A stretch of 64,000 bases of DNA from JAUASW01 sp036880965. GTDB taxonomy: Bacteria > Pseudomonadota > Gammaproteobacteria > Burkholderiales > Burkholderiaceae_C. Below, one piece after another: positions 9,168 through 17,381 of this stretch; positions within the stretch are counted from its first letter, which is position 1, and the number at the start of each line of letters is the position of its first letter. The notes under the pieces were generated by a model. It was not told where the DNA came from, did not search any database, and was given only the letters and a program-made list of their open reading frames with translations. The position numbers and the translations under genes were made by a program. The DNA lies in the NCBI RefSeq assembly GCF_036880965.1, contig NZ_JBAJMV010000005.1, forward strand, positions 186,001 through 250,000, in the 5' to 3' direction.

Positions 9168-11228
9168 ATGAAGTCACAGTTCCGCGGCAGCGCGTTCCCG
9201 GGCGCCGTCGCCCTTGCACTTACCAGTCTGCTTGCCGCCTGTGGCGGCGGAGGTGGAGGCGGCAGCAATGGCAGCTCGATCACCGTGATCGCGCCCAGCA
9301 TCCAGACCCAGCCCGCCGCGGCCGAGTCGCAGCGCTGCGAGGCCGTCAACTTCTCGGTCATCGCGTCCGGCACCGGCCCGCTGAGCTACCAGTGGCAGCG
9401 CAATGATCAGGACATCCCCGGCGCCAACAAGGCCTCGCTGCAGATCAATGCCGGCACGGCAGACGACGGCGCCCGCTACAGCGTGACCGTCAGCAATAGC
9501 GGCGGCCAGGTCAAGTCGACAGCCGCGACGCTGAAGGTCAATGCGGTTGACGAATCCAAGCTGAGCATCGCCTCGGTCGAGCTGGCGCAAGTCATGCTGC
9601 TCGACAGCAAGGACGCGGCCCTGGAGCTGGTGCAGGAGCGCGAGGTGCTGGTCAAGGTCAATGCCCGTGCACCCGCGCCGATGCACTGCAAACCGAGCGG
9701 CACGCTGCGCATCGAAGATGCGGGCGGGCAACTGCTGCGTGAGCTGGCGCTGGCGGCGCCGCTGCTGCCGATTCCTGCCGTGGCCTCCGACGCGGTCAGC
9801 CTGCTGGACAGCTACAGCGCGACCGTGCCGGCCGAGCTGGTCAAGCCCGGCGTGCGCCTGGTAGTGAGCCTGCCGGGCCAGACCCCGGCACAGCAGATTG
9901 CACCCATGGTGTCGCCCAGCCCTGCCATCACCCTGGTGGCCATTCCGCTGCAGGTGGCCGAGAGCGTGGCCCAGATTCCTGCAGGCATTCCCGACTACAT
10001 CCGGGCCCGCTCACCGGTGCAGGGACTGACACAGGAAAACCGCGGCGTGCTGCGCTCCACCGCGCTGACGGCGCAGCCCACCGCCAAGGAAGAATGGACC
10101 GATGCGCTGTCCAAGCTGCTGACCGAGGTCAACAACCTGCGCACGCTGGAAGGCCGGCCGGCCCGCAGCTATTACTACGGCTTCGTGCGCCAGGACGTGA
10201 TCGGCAGTACCGTGGGCCTGGGCTATCGGCCCGGTGGCGCGGCTGTCGGCTACGACCGACCCACCTTCCCGGAAGCGGCGCTGGACACCTTGCAGCATGA
10301 GCTCGGCCACAACTTCAACCTGCAACATGCGCCCTGCGGCGAGCCGGCCAATCCGGACCCGCTCTATCCCTATGCCAATGCGCAGATGGGTGCAGGCAGC
10401 CGCATGGTCTGGGGCTACAACAGCGTCACCAAGCTGTTCACCGATCCGAATGACCTGGCCAACCACGACCTGATGAGCTATTGCAGCGGTGCCTGGTTCT
10501 CCGACTACAACTACGGCCGCATCCAGCAGCGCCTGCGCACCGCGCTGCCGAGCACGAAGGCGGCGGCCGGCGTTCAGATCGCCAGTGCGGCGCGGGCTGC
10601 TGCCGAGCCCGAAGCGCTGCTGCTGGTCAGTGGCGAGATCGGCCCAAGGGGTGCCAAGCTCGGCGCGCCGCGCGCCTACAGCGGCATCGCCGATCTGCCC
10701 ACGGACGGGCCGTTCACGCTGACGCTGAACCTGGCCAGCGGCGAACTGCGGCAGTGGCGATTCGAAGCCCAGGCACTGGAGCATGCGCCGCAGATCCGCC
10801 ATTTCAGCTTCAGCATTGCGCATCCCGGTGCGATCGCCAGCCTCAGCATCAGCCGCGATGGCCAGGTGCTGCATGCGCAGGGCGAGGCCGGTGAGGCCGG
10901 CAAGCGCCGGGCACAGCAAGTGGCCGCGCCGCAGGTGCAGGCTGCCATCGACAGGGGGCACTTGAGCATGCAATGGAATGCCCAGCAATGGCCGCAGCTC
11001 GGCATCACCCAGCTGGGCAGCGACGGCCGGCGCCGCGTGCTGGGCTTTGGTCTGGCCGGCGGCAAGGCGGCTGTCCAGGTGCAGGGCGAGGTCCTGGGCT
11101 TTGAGCTCAGCTTCTCCGATGGCCTGAACAGCCAGCTGCTGTGGCTGGATTCATCCGGCCGCGTGCAGGCCAGCTCGCCGGCTGCTCAGGGCCGCGCTGG
11201 CGGCATTGGCGGCAAGCTCGCCTTGTAG
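9168..11228 (+). CDS. Lipoprotein with Ig-like domain and HExxHxxxxxH zinc metallopeptidase domain
   Basis: 686 residues, preceded by a strong AGGAGG site. The signal peptide ends in LLAAC followed by a seven-glycine run, a typical exported lipoprotein start. Residues of about 45-145 form an Ig-like domain (SYQWQRNDQDIPGAN, DDGARYSVTVSN). The catalytic region contains HELGHNFNLQH at 377-387, an extended metzincin-like zinc motif, followed by conserved-looking DLMSYCSG and several Cys. This resembles M66/StcE-type secreted peptidases, which cut glycoproteins, but the assignment to a family is inference. The C-terminal third is beta-rich and unassigned. The 3' end overlaps a convergent gene by 43 bp. 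Confidence 0.8.
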   Translation: MKSQFRGSAFPGAVALALTSLLAACGGGGGGGSNGSSITVIAPSIQTQPAAAESQRCEAVNFSVIASGTGPLSYQWQRNDQDIPGANKASLQINAGTADDGARYSVTVSNSGGQVKSTAATLKVNAVDESKLSIASVELAQVMLLDSKDAALELVQEREVLVKVNARAPAPMHCKPSGTLRIEDAGGQLLRELALAAPLLPIPAVASDAVSLLDSYSATVPAELVKPGVRLVVSLPGQTPAQQIAPMVSPSPAITLVAIPLQVAESVAQIPAGIPDYIRARSPVQGLTQENRGVLRSTALTAQPTAKEEWTDALSKLLTEVNNLRTLEGRPARSYYYGFVRQDVIGSTVGLGYRPGGAAVGYDRPTFPEAALDTLQHELGHNFNLQHAPCGEPANPDPLYPYANAQMGAGSRMVWGYNSVTKLFTDPNDLANHDLMSYCSGAWFSDYNYGRIQQRLRTALPSTKAAAGVQIASAARAAAEPEALLLVSGEIGPRGAKLGAPRAYSGIADLPTDGPFTLTLNLASGELRQWRFEAQALEHAPQIRHFSFSIAHPGAIASLSISRDGQVLHAQGEAGEAGKRRAQQVAAPQVQAAIDRGHLSMQWNAQQWPQLGITQLGSDGRRRVLGFGLAGGKAAVQVQGEVLGFELSFSDGLNSQLLWLDSSGRVQASSPAAQGRAGGIGGKLAL

Positions 11229-11710
11229 GACTCCAGCACCAGCTGATACTGCGCTTCGGTCAGCAGCTCCTTCAGCCGCTGATGGAAGCGGCGCACATCG
11301 GCATAGGCTGCCGCATGTTCGCTGAGTGCTTCCTGCTCCAGGCGCAGGTCGCGGTCCACATCGACGAGCGCTGACACCGGCGGCTTGCGGTCGCGGCGGC
11401 GCTCGTTCAATTCAGCCAGGTCGCGCAGGTCGCGCAGCAGCGCGTCCCAGGCTTCGGCCTGCGGGGCTTGCAGTGCCAGTGTCGGGCGCAACTGCACGAG
11501 GCGTTCATGCCAGACGCGCAGCCGCTCGGGCGCCTGCACGGGCCGGTTGTCGGCCGCTTGCGGCGGCGGCTGGCGGCGCTCGCCTTTTTCTCCCATGCCA
11601 CGGCCACCACCGCCGCCACCCATGCCACCACCGGGAGGGAATTGGGCTTGGGTGGCCGAGGCCAGGAGCAGGCAGGAGAGGAGCAGGGCGAGTTGGCGCA
11701 GCTTGGGCAT
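11186..11710 (-). CDS. Small secreted protein, possibly Spy/CpxP-like (LTxxQ-type)
   Basis: 174 residues from the ATG at 11710, which opens a signal peptide (MPKLRQLALLLSCLLLASATQA). After a Gly-rich stretch (GGGMGGGGGGRG) comes an all-helical region rich in Arg, Glu, Leu and Gln, ending near LTEAQYQLVLE, which recalls the LTxxQ motif of periplasmic chaperones such as Spy and CpxP. The similarity is weak, so function is open. The stop lies 43 bp inside the 3' end of the convergent metallopeptidase gene, so the two transcripts overlap tail to tail. Confidence 0.65.
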   Translation of the reverse strand: MPKLRQLALLLSCLLLASATQAQFPPGGGMGGGGGGRGMGEKGERRQPPPQAADNRPVQAPERLRVWHERLVQLRPTLALQAPQAEAWDALLRDLRDLAELNERRRDRKPPVSALVDVDRDLRLEQEALSEHAAAYADVRRFHQRLKELLTEAQYQLVLESYKASLPPMPPARP

Positions 11711-11961
11711 GTGGGAAGCCAGTCGGGTGAAGGATGAGCCCAGTGTCTGCGCGCCAAGGCTCAGGCTCGTAGCGGCTGTGTCAAGAAAGGTGAAGTGTGG
11801 CTGGCGCCCGGATGCCCCAGCCCGGTGCCTGGGCGTGCCCAGCAACGCAAACTTACCTTTGTTCACCCAAGCCGCCTGGCGCGCAACCTTGGCACACCGC
11901 CGGGCAACAGCGGCTGCGCACACTGCCCCTTCCGTCCTCTCGGCAGTGCCTGTTCCCCACC

Positions 11962-13458
11962 GTGCCCCAAGCATTCTCCGCGTTGCGCCACTGGCTCACG
12001 CCCGTTCTGATCTTTCTGCTGATCCTGTTGGTCAGCGCCTGCGCCTTCATGCGCAAATACCTGGGGCCGGTCACGCTCGACCAAGTGGTCTTTCATCTGC
12101 AGTACGGCGGGCTGGACTATGCCGATCCGCGCATGATCTCGCGCGCCCTGCGCTACCTGTTCGGCAGCGTGCTGCTCGCGGCGTTGGCGACCTGGGCCCT
12201 GCGCCGCATCTCGCTGCGGCTGCAGCGCGGCCTGTGGCTGCTGCTCTTGGGTGGCGCCGCCTTCTCGGTCAGTGCCACGGTGGACGACGCTTGCGATGAC
12301 GCTCAGGCCGATGCGATGGCGCAGCGCTATGTGGACCCGAGCGCCCAGCAGTTCGAGCAGGCGGGCCCGGCGCCTGACGTCTTGATCGTCTTCATCGAAT
12401 CACTGGATGAGCGCTATGCCGAGCCCCGCCTGGCTCACGGCCCAGCCCTCACCGAGTTGGCCGACTGGCGAGCACGCGGCCAGCGCTTTGGCGCGATGCG
12501 CACGCTGGGCGGCTCCAGCTGGACGGTGGGCGGCCTGTTCAGCGCTCTCTGCGGCGTGCCCTTGCAGCCGGTGGGGCTGATGAGCCGCCATGCGCTGGAA
12601 TACTCGACGCGCTTCTTCGATGGCGGTGCCTGCCTCACCGATGTGCTCGCCCGCCAGGGCTGGGAGCTGAGCTTCTACGGTGGCGCCTCGCTGAAGTTCG
12701 CTGGCAAGGGCTTGTTCATGTCCAAGCACCAGGTGGCGCGCCGCTTCGGCCGCGAGCAGTGGCATGGTCAGGGCGTGGAAGTGCCCGGCGAAGGCTGGGG
12801 CCTGCTGGACGCGGAGCTGGCCGAGGAGGCCTGGGCCGACATGCAGCGGCCGCGCGATGGCGACAGGCCGCGCGCCTCCTTGCTGCTGACCGTGAACACG
12901 CACGGCCCCTCAGGCACGGCGGACCCGGGCTGCGGCCAGTCCGAAGACGGCGAGCTCTCGGCCGACGAGCAGATGGCCCGCGCGCTGGCCTGCACCGACC
13001 ATGTGGTCGCGCGGCTGGCCAAGCGCTTTGCTTCGCAGGCCGATGGCCGACGCAAGCTGGTCTGGATCATGGGCGACCACGTCGGCCCCACGCCGCTGCT
13101 GTTTGACGGCACCGACGAGCAGTGGCGCAATCGCAGCCTGTTCCACTCGCTGGCCCGCTTTGATGGCAAGGGCCGCGCCGAGTCGCTGCCTGCGGCAGGT
13201 CAACGCACGTTCAGCCATCTGGACGTGCTGCCCACGCTGGCTGAGGCCCTGGGCTTGCGCTGGCAGCCGCAGGCGCATCGCCTGGGTCTGGGTGTTTCAC
13301 TGCTCGCGCAGGAACAACCGCCCACGCTGCTGGAGCAGCAGGGCTTTGAGCGCAGCAATGCCCAGCTGGCCTGCCCCTCGCCCCTGTTCCACCGACTGTG
13401 GGTGGACCGGCCTCAGGCCGAGGGAGAGCGCAGCAGGAGCACCGGCACCGGGGCCTGA
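11962..13458 (+). CDS. OpgB/LtaS-like phosphoglycerol transferase of the sulfatase superfamily
   Basis: 498 residues. I take the GTG at 11962 as start because it places PQAFSALRHWLTP directly before the first membrane helix; earlier in-frame ATGs add an implausible tail. Two N-terminal membrane segments lead into an alkaline-phosphatase-fold domain beginning at DVLIVFIESLDE, with a candidate metal-bound Thr188 (SSWTVGG), the stretch FSALCGVPLQP that resembles MdoB/OpgB, VNTHGPSG, and the metal ligand pair D372-H373 in MGDH. OpgB transfers phosphoglycerol from phosphatidylglycerol to periplasmic glucans; LtaS builds lipoteichoic acid. A gene for a periplasmic cyclic glucan synthase lies 10 kb away, so decoration of that glucan is a reasonable guess. 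The 3' end overlaps the convergent usp gene by 46 bp. Confidence 0.75.
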   Translation: MPQAFSALRHWLTPVLIFLLILLVSACAFMRKYLGPVTLDQVVFHLQYGGLDYADPRMISRALRYLFGSVLLAALATWALRRISLRLQRGLWLLLLGGAAFSVSATVDDACDDAQADAMAQRYVDPSAQQFEQAGPAPDVLIVFIESLDERYAEPRLAHGPALTELADWRARGQRFGAMRTLGGSSWTVGGLFSALCGVPLQPVGLMSRHALEYSTRFFDGGACLTDVLARQGWELSFYGGASLKFAGKGLFMSKHQVARRFGREQWHGQGVEVPGEGWGLLDAELAEEAWADMQRPRDGDRPRASLLLTVNTHGPSGTADPGCGQSEDGELSADEQMARALACTDHVVARLAKRFASQADGRRKLVWIMGDHVGPTPLLFDGTDEQWRNRSLFHSLARFDGKGRAESLPAAGQRTFSHLDVLPTLAEALGLRWQPQAHRLGLGVSLLAQEQPPTLLEQQGFERSNAQLACPSPLFHRLWVDRPQAEGERSRSTGTGA

Positions 13459-13865
13459 CGCACGATCATCTCGGCATCGCTGCCCAGCAAGGCGCGGCCC
13501 ACGCCGCGGCGCCCATGCGTGCCCAGCACGATCAGTTGCGCGCCGCACTTGACGGCGGCATCGGTCACCACATCGGCCACCCGCTGGGCAAAGCCCTCGG
13601 CGAGCTGGGTCTCCACCGGCAGGCCGGCTGCCTCGACCCCGGCGCGGGCCTTGAGCAGGATCTGCTCGCCGCCCTGGTGCAGCAGGTCAAAGACTTCGGG
13701 CGTGATGCCCAGGCCCGCGCTCGGGTAGGCGTTGAAGGAGAGCATGTCCACCACATGGACGAGGTGCAGCCTGGCATTGCACAAGCGCGCCAGGCGGATC
13801 GCTTCGGCCAGACCGAGCTCCGAAGTGGGGCTGCCATCGATGGGCACCAGGATCTTGCTGTACAT
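13413..13865 (-). CDS. Universal stress protein (UspA family)
   Basis: 150 residues, a single Usp domain: MYSKILVPIDGSPTSELGLAEA at the start and LIVLGTHGRRGVGRALLGSDAEMIVRQAPVPVLLLR at the end, with the G-x2-G-x9-G(S) pattern of the ATP-binding UspA subgroup. These cytoplasmic proteins help cells survive starvation, oxygen limitation and other stress. An FNR-like box is centred about 61 bp upstream of the start. The stop lies inside the 3' end of the convergent OpgB-like gene. Confidence 0.93.
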   Translation of the reverse strand: MYSKILVPIDGSPTSELGLAEAIRLARLCNARLHLVHVVDMLSFNAYPSAGLGITPEVFDLLHQGGEQILLKARAGVEAAGLPVETQLAEGFAQRVADVVTDAAVKCGAQLIVLGTHGRRGVGRALLGSDAEMIVRQAPVPVLLLRSPSA

Positions 13866-13919
13866 GAGCGCCTCCTTGCAAACCAGAGCCCATGCTCCCC
13901 CTGCGGGCGCGAGCGAGCA

Positions 13920-13933
13920 TTGAGTTGGGTCAA
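13920..13933 (-). promoter_or_regulatory. FNR/ANR-like box upstream of usp
   Basis: TTGAGTTGGGTCAA matches 8 of 10 fixed positions of the FNR/ANR consensus TTGAT-N4-ATCAA. It lies 55-68 bp upstream of the usp start. If centred at -41.5, the -10 hexamer would read GAGCAT on the minus strand (13897-13892), with the two best-conserved -10 positions (A at 2, T at 6) present. Anaerobic or low-oxygen induction of usp genes by FNR-type regulators is known in other proteobacteria. Confidence 0.5.
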
Positions 13934-13953
13934 TTTTTGGACCATGAACAGAG

Positions 13954-13984
13954 CGGCCCGCCGCTCCTTGCTGAAGGCGGGCCG
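13954..13984 (-). terminator. Hairpin downstream of the repeat-containing secreted protein gene
   Basis: A perfect 9-bp stem (CGGCCCGCC / GGCGGGCCG) with a 13-nt loop lies 28 bp past the stop of the minus-strand gene ending at 14013. No clear T tract follows, so it may be a weak or Rho-assisted terminator. Confidence 0.4.
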
Positions 13985-14012
13985 ATTCATCGTGGAAACG
14001 GGCAGTGAGAGC

Positions 14013-14567
14013 TCAAGCTTTGCCGAACTTGCTCTTGGCGGCGCTCACGCAGGCGGCCTTGGCTTCGCCGGCCAGGGCTTCGCATTTTTCTGCGGCAACC
14101 TTGTACTCGGCATCGCGCTTGTCGGCGGCGGCGTCCTTGCGCGCTTCGCTGATCTTCTTGCCTGCCTTGGCGTCAGCCAGCGCGGTGGTTTCCGCCGCCT
14201 TGGCCTCCTTGACGCAGACGTCCTTGTCGTTGCCAGCCTTGTCGTCGCAGCGTTCCTTGGCTACGGCATAGGCCGACTCGGCCTTGGCCACGAGCACCTT
14301 GGTGTGATCGGCCGGCTTGCCGCTGAACGTGAAGTCCAGCTCGGCGTAGGCGACCTTCTCCTTGCCCTTGGCTTCTTCGATGCAGATGTCCTTGGCGTTC
14401 ATGGCCAGGCTGTCGCAGGCGGCCTTGTCGGATTTGTAGTCGGCGCCGATACGGGTCTTGGCGCTGTCGAACTCGCTCTTGGTCATCGGTGCGGCGCTGG
14501 CACTGCCCCAAAGCGTCAGCAGGGCGCTGAGTACCAGGGAGGTGCGGACTTGGTGTTGCATGGTCAT
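14013..14567 (-). CDS. Secreted cysteine-pair repeat protein of unknown function
   Basis: 184 residues. A signal peptide (ending SASA) is followed by a highly charged Lys/Ala/Glu/Asp-rich helical protein. It contains three copies of a roughly 30-residue unit with the core C-x3-A-x3-K-x2-C: CDSLAMNAKDIC, CDDKAGNDKDVC and CEALAGEAKAAC. The paired Cys suggest three disulfide-locked helical hairpins in the periplasm. Similar proteins in Burkholderiales are usually called hypothetical or TolA-like because of composition only. The gene sits 43 bp after the crystallin/glycine-zipper gene and is probably cotranscribed with it. No function can be assigned. Confidence 0.8.
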   Translation of the reverse strand: MTMQHQVRTSLVLSALLTLWGSASAAPMTKSEFDSAKTRIGADYKSDKAACDSLAMNAKDICIEEAKGKEKVAYAELDFTFSGKPADHTKVLVAKAESAYAVAKERCDDKAGNDKDVCVKEAKAAETTALADAKAGKKISEARKDAAADKRDAEYKVAAEKCEALAGEAKAACVSAAKSKFGKA

Positions 14568-14610
14568 GGTCTTGCCTTTTTGAGGTGTGGGGAGGAGGAA
14601 GGGGTGAAGC

Positions 14611-15429
14611 TCAGGCGCGCGGCTCGCCGTCGCGGTTGACGGTGACGGTGTCGCCCGGAGGCTGGGTCAATTGCACGCGGTGCGAGCGGCCGCGGAACAC
14701 ATAGCTGACGTCCCAGTAGGAGGGTTGGGCCTGATCGCGCACACTGCTGCAGCGCTGCACGTTCTGGCTGGCCACCTGCTGGCCCTGTTCGTTGCGGCCG
14801 ATGTTGGAGCCCAGTGCCGCACCGGCGACCACGCCGCCGACGGTGGCGATGTCACGGCCGGTGCCACCGCCGATCTGGTGCCCGATGATGCCGCCCACCA
14901 CCGCGCCCATCAGGGCTGCCGGCACGTTGGCGCCGCGGCGCTCCGGCGCCACCTGTTCGCGCTCGATCCAGCAGCGCTGGTTGTTCGGTCCGACCACGGC
15001 GCGTACCGAGGTCACCTCGGCCTGAAAGGTGCGCTCCTGGCCGCGGCGGCGGTAGTCGCTGACCACCAGCGGTGCCGGTGCGTAGCGGTCGTCGTCGATT
15101 CGGTCATTGCGGGCGATGCGCCGCACCGAGGAGATGCTGTTGTTCATGCCCAGCGCTTCCAGCGAGGCGTAGCGACCCTGCATCAAGACCCGGCACTGCC
15201 CTTCGAAGTTCTGGTGTTCGCAGACTTCCCAGCGATCGCGACCGCTCACCACCACGGATGAGCTGCGGTCATTGAAGCCGACACGCTCGAAGTTGCGCAC
15301 CGTGGCCTGGTTGTTGGTGAAGCTGCGGCCCTCGAAGCCGCCGCGTTCAAAGAATGTGATCTGGGCCAGGGCAGGGCCGGCCAAGGCGAAGCCGGCAAGC
15401 GCCAGCGCGTACTTCAATGATGGGTTCAT
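14611..15429 (-). CDS. Secreted protein with beta/gamma-crystallin domain and glycine-zipper segment
   Basis: 272 residues from the ATG at 15429, which opens a signal peptide ending in ALA. Residues of about 24-100 look like a beta/gamma-crystallin domain: two Greek-key-like units with ITFFERGGFEGRSF and WEVCEHQNFEGQCRVL, the Y/F-x-x-x-x-F/Y-x-G pattern. Residues of about 165-220 form a Gly-rich double hydrophobic hairpin (ALMGAVVGGIIGHQIGGGTGRD, VVAGAALGSNIGRN) typical of glycine-zipper 2TM/Rickettsia 17-kDa-antigen-like outer-membrane proteins. The combination suggests an envelope-anchored, possibly calcium-binding or disulfide-stabilised surface protein. It diverges from the response-regulator gene at 15622. 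Confidence 0.82.
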   Translation of the reverse strand: MNPSLKYALALAGFALAGPALAQITFFERGGFEGRSFTNNQATVRNFERVGFNDRSSSVVVSGRDRWEVCEHQNFEGQCRVLMQGRYASLEALGMNNSISSVRRIARNDRIDDDRYAPAPLVVSDYRRRGQERTFQAEVTSVRAVVGPNNQRCWIEREQVAPERRGANVPAALMGAVVGGIIGHQIGGGTGRDIATVGGVVAGAALGSNIGRNEQGQQVASQNVQRCSSVRDQAQPSYWDVSYVFRGRSHRVQLTQPPGDTVTVNRDGEPRA

Positions 15430-15503
15430 AGGGTTCTCCGAAAGACCTCGGTCAGTCTGGCCGTCGCGCCACACGCTGCACAGCAGCCGGAGCCGCCATA
15501 TCC

Positions 15504-15540
15504 GGTAGGTGGCGTCCTACCCGGACGAGGCTTGTAGGAC
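15504..15540. promoter_or_regulatory. Overlapping dyads between divergent genes
   Basis: GGTAGG (15504-15509) pairs with CCTACC (15516-15521), and GTCCTAC (15514-15520) pairs with GTAGGAC (15534-15540). The block lies between the crystallin-like gene (minus) and the REC-only regulator (plus), where a shared operator could sit. GTCCTAC also occurs at 17384 and 33735 in intergenic DNA. Confidence 0.3.
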
Positions 15541-15621
15541 TGCGCTGACAAGGCGAATGCCATGCTGCCGATGGCGGCTGCTCGTGGGTCCGGGCATGCT
15601 TTGGCCATCCACATGTCGTCC

Positions 15622-16023
15622 ATGCCAACGCTCAACACCTATCTCATCGAAGACAGCGCGGTGATCCGCGAGCACCTCATCGCAACGCTCGAAGAGCTGG
15701 CGCCGGTCCGGGTGCTGGGCAGCGCCAGCGACGAGGCGTCGGCCCTGCAGTGGCTGGCCGCGCCCGACCATGCGGTGGACCTGGTGCTGATCGATCTCTT
15801 CCTGGCCGGCGGCTCGGGCCTGGGGGTCCTGCGCGCGCTCAGCAATCTCCCGCAGCGCCCGGTACTTGTCGTGCTCAGCAATTTCGTCAGCCCCGACATG
15901 CGCCGCCATTGTCTGAGCCTGGGCGCGGTGCGGGTGTTCGACAAGTCGAGCGAGGTCGAGGCGCTGCTGGACTACTGCGCCGAGCTGGCCGCCGGTCAAG
16001 TCAGCGAATCAAGTCCTGCTTGA
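15622..16023 (+). CDS. Single-domain (REC-only) response regulator
   Basis: 133 residues consisting only of a receiver domain. The acidic pocket (LIEDS near the start), the phosphoacceptor D58 (LVLIDLF) and the switch/Lys region (VFDKSSEV) are present. There is no output domain, so it would act by protein contact or as a phosphate sink. The ATG at 15613 is an alternative start; neither has a clear ribosome site. Its 3' end overlaps the convergent NarL-type regulator by 23 bp, and a histidine kinase follows on the same strand after that gene. Confidence 0.85.
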   Translation: MPTLNTYLIEDSAVIREHLIATLEELAPVRVLGSASDEASALQWLAAPDHAVDLVLIDLFLAGGSGLGVLRALSNLPQRPVLVVLSNFVSPDMRRHCLSLGAVRVFDKSSEVEALLDYCAELAAGQVSESSPA

Positions 16024-16639
16024 GCGCGTAGTAGGTGAGCTCGCTGTTGCTCGTGAGGTTGAGCTTTTCCATCACGCGGCTGCGGTAGGTGCTGATGGTC
16101 TTGGCGCTCAGGCACATGCCCTGCGCGACATGGCCCACGGTCTCGCCGCGCGCCAGGCGCAGGAAGACCTGCAGCTCGCGTTCGGACAAACGGCTGTGCA
16201 GTGGGGCATCGCCTACCGCATCCTCAGCCAGGCCCTCGGCCAGACGCTCGGCCACGCCGGCCGAAATGTACTTGCGGCCGCGCGCCAGCACGCGGATGGC
16301 GCGCACGATTTCCTCGGGCTCGCAGTCCTTGCTGAGGTAGCCGCTGGCGCCCTGGCGCAGCAGGGCTGTGGCGTAGTGGGTGTCGGAAAAGCCGCTGAGC
16401 ATCAGCACCGGCAGGCCTGGCATGCGCGCATGGATGGCGGCCAGTGCATCGACGCCGCCATGCACCGGCATGGCGATGTCCAGCAGCAGTACATCGACTT
16501 CGCCATGCCGCGCGATGTCCAGCGCGGCACGGCCGTCGGCCGCTTCGGCCACGACCTCGAAGTCGGCCTGTTCGCTGAAATACTGGCGCAGGCCGGCACG
16601 AACCAGCGCATGATCGTCCACGATGGCGAGCCTGATCAT
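16001..16639 (-). CDS. NarL/FixJ-type LuxR-HTH response regulator
   Basis: 212 residues: a receiver domain (phosphoacceptor D54 in LLLDIAMP, conserved K in GYLSKD) followed by a LuxR/GerE helix-turn-helix (LSERELQVFLRLARGETVGHVA, LSAKTISTYRSRVMEKL). It is a DNA-binding transcription factor. It diverges, with only 32 bp between, from a histidine kinase of the NarX/DegS class, which is the usual partner type. The stop overlaps the end of the REC-only regulator. Confidence 0.92.
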   Translation of the reverse strand: MIRLAIVDDHALVRAGLRQYFSEQADFEVVAEAADGRAALDIARHGEVDVLLLDIAMPVHGGVDALAAIHARMPGLPVLMLSGFSDTHYATALLRQGASGYLSKDCEPEEIVRAIRVLARGRKYISAGVAERLAEGLAEDAVGDAPLHSRLSERELQVFLRLARGETVGHVAQGMCLSAKTISTYRSRVMEKLNLTSNSELTYYALKQDLIR

Positions 16640-16671
16640 GGGCAGCCTCCAATCAGCATCCGGGAGTTGGT

Positions 16672-17373
16672 GTGAGCATTCGGCAAGGCCTTGAGAACAC
16701 CCGCCTGGAAGCCGAGGTGGCACGTCGAACGGCGCAGTTGACCGAGCTGGCCCGCCACATGCAGACGGTGCGCGAAGACGAGCGCGCGCGGCTGGCGCGC
16801 GACCTGCACGATGAACTCGGTGCGCTCCTGACCTCGGCAAGGCTCGACGCCGCCCGCATCCGCGCCCGCCTGGGCGACACGGCGCCCGAGGCGCTGGAGC
16901 GGCTTGCGCATCTGGTGCAGACGCTGGACACGGTGGTGGCCCTGAAGCGCCGCATCATCGAAGACCTGCGCCCCTCGGCCCTCGCGCATCTGGGCCTGCC
17001 CATCACGCTGGACATCCTGGCGCGCGAGTTCGGCGAGCAGTCGGGCCTGCAGATCCATTGCGATCTGATGGCGACCCAGCTGGTGCCCGCCGCCGAGCTG
17101 ACCATGTACCGGTTGGTGCAGGAGGCGCTCAACAACGTGGCCAAGCATGCCGGCGCGCGCCAGGTCTGGATCAAGCTGCAGGCCCTGGCCGGCGAGCCGG
17201 TGCACCTGAGCGTGCGTGATGATGGCTGCGGCTTCCTGCCCTGCGCAGCCAGCAGCGCCAGCCATGGCCTGGCGGGCATGCGCTTCCGTGTCGAGGCCGA
17301 AGGCGGCAGCCTCGAGATCCATTCGGCGCCGGGCCAGGGAACGCAGATCAGCGCCAGCCTGCCGCTGGCCTGA
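16672..17373 (+). CDS. Soluble histidine kinase (HisKA_3/NarX class) lacking a sensor domain
   Basis: 233 residues from a GTG start preceded by GGGAG. An in-frame stop lies upstream at 16633-16635, so no longer product is possible from this sequence. The protein opens with a coiled linker (LENTRLEAEVARRTAQLTEL) of the sort that normally follows a PAS or membrane sensor. Then comes the HisKA_3 dimerisation helix with the phosphorylated H46 (ARDLHDELG) and a HATPase_c domain with N box (QEALNNVAKHAG), G1 (DDGCGF) and G2 (GLAGMRFR). Either it takes signals from a partner protein or it is the remnant of a longer kinase. It diverges from the NarL-type regulator. Confidence 0.88.
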   Translation: MSIRQGLENTRLEAEVARRTAQLTELARHMQTVREDERARLARDLHDELGALLTSARLDAARIRARLGDTAPEALERLAHLVQTLDTVVALKRRIIEDLRPSALAHLGLPITLDILAREFGEQSGLQIHCDLMATQLVPAAELTMYRLVQEALNNVAKHAGARQVWIKLQALAGEPVHLSVRDDGCGFLPCAASSASHGLAGMRFRVEAEGGSLEIHSAPGQGTQISASLPLA

Positions 17374-17381
17374 GGTCGGTC

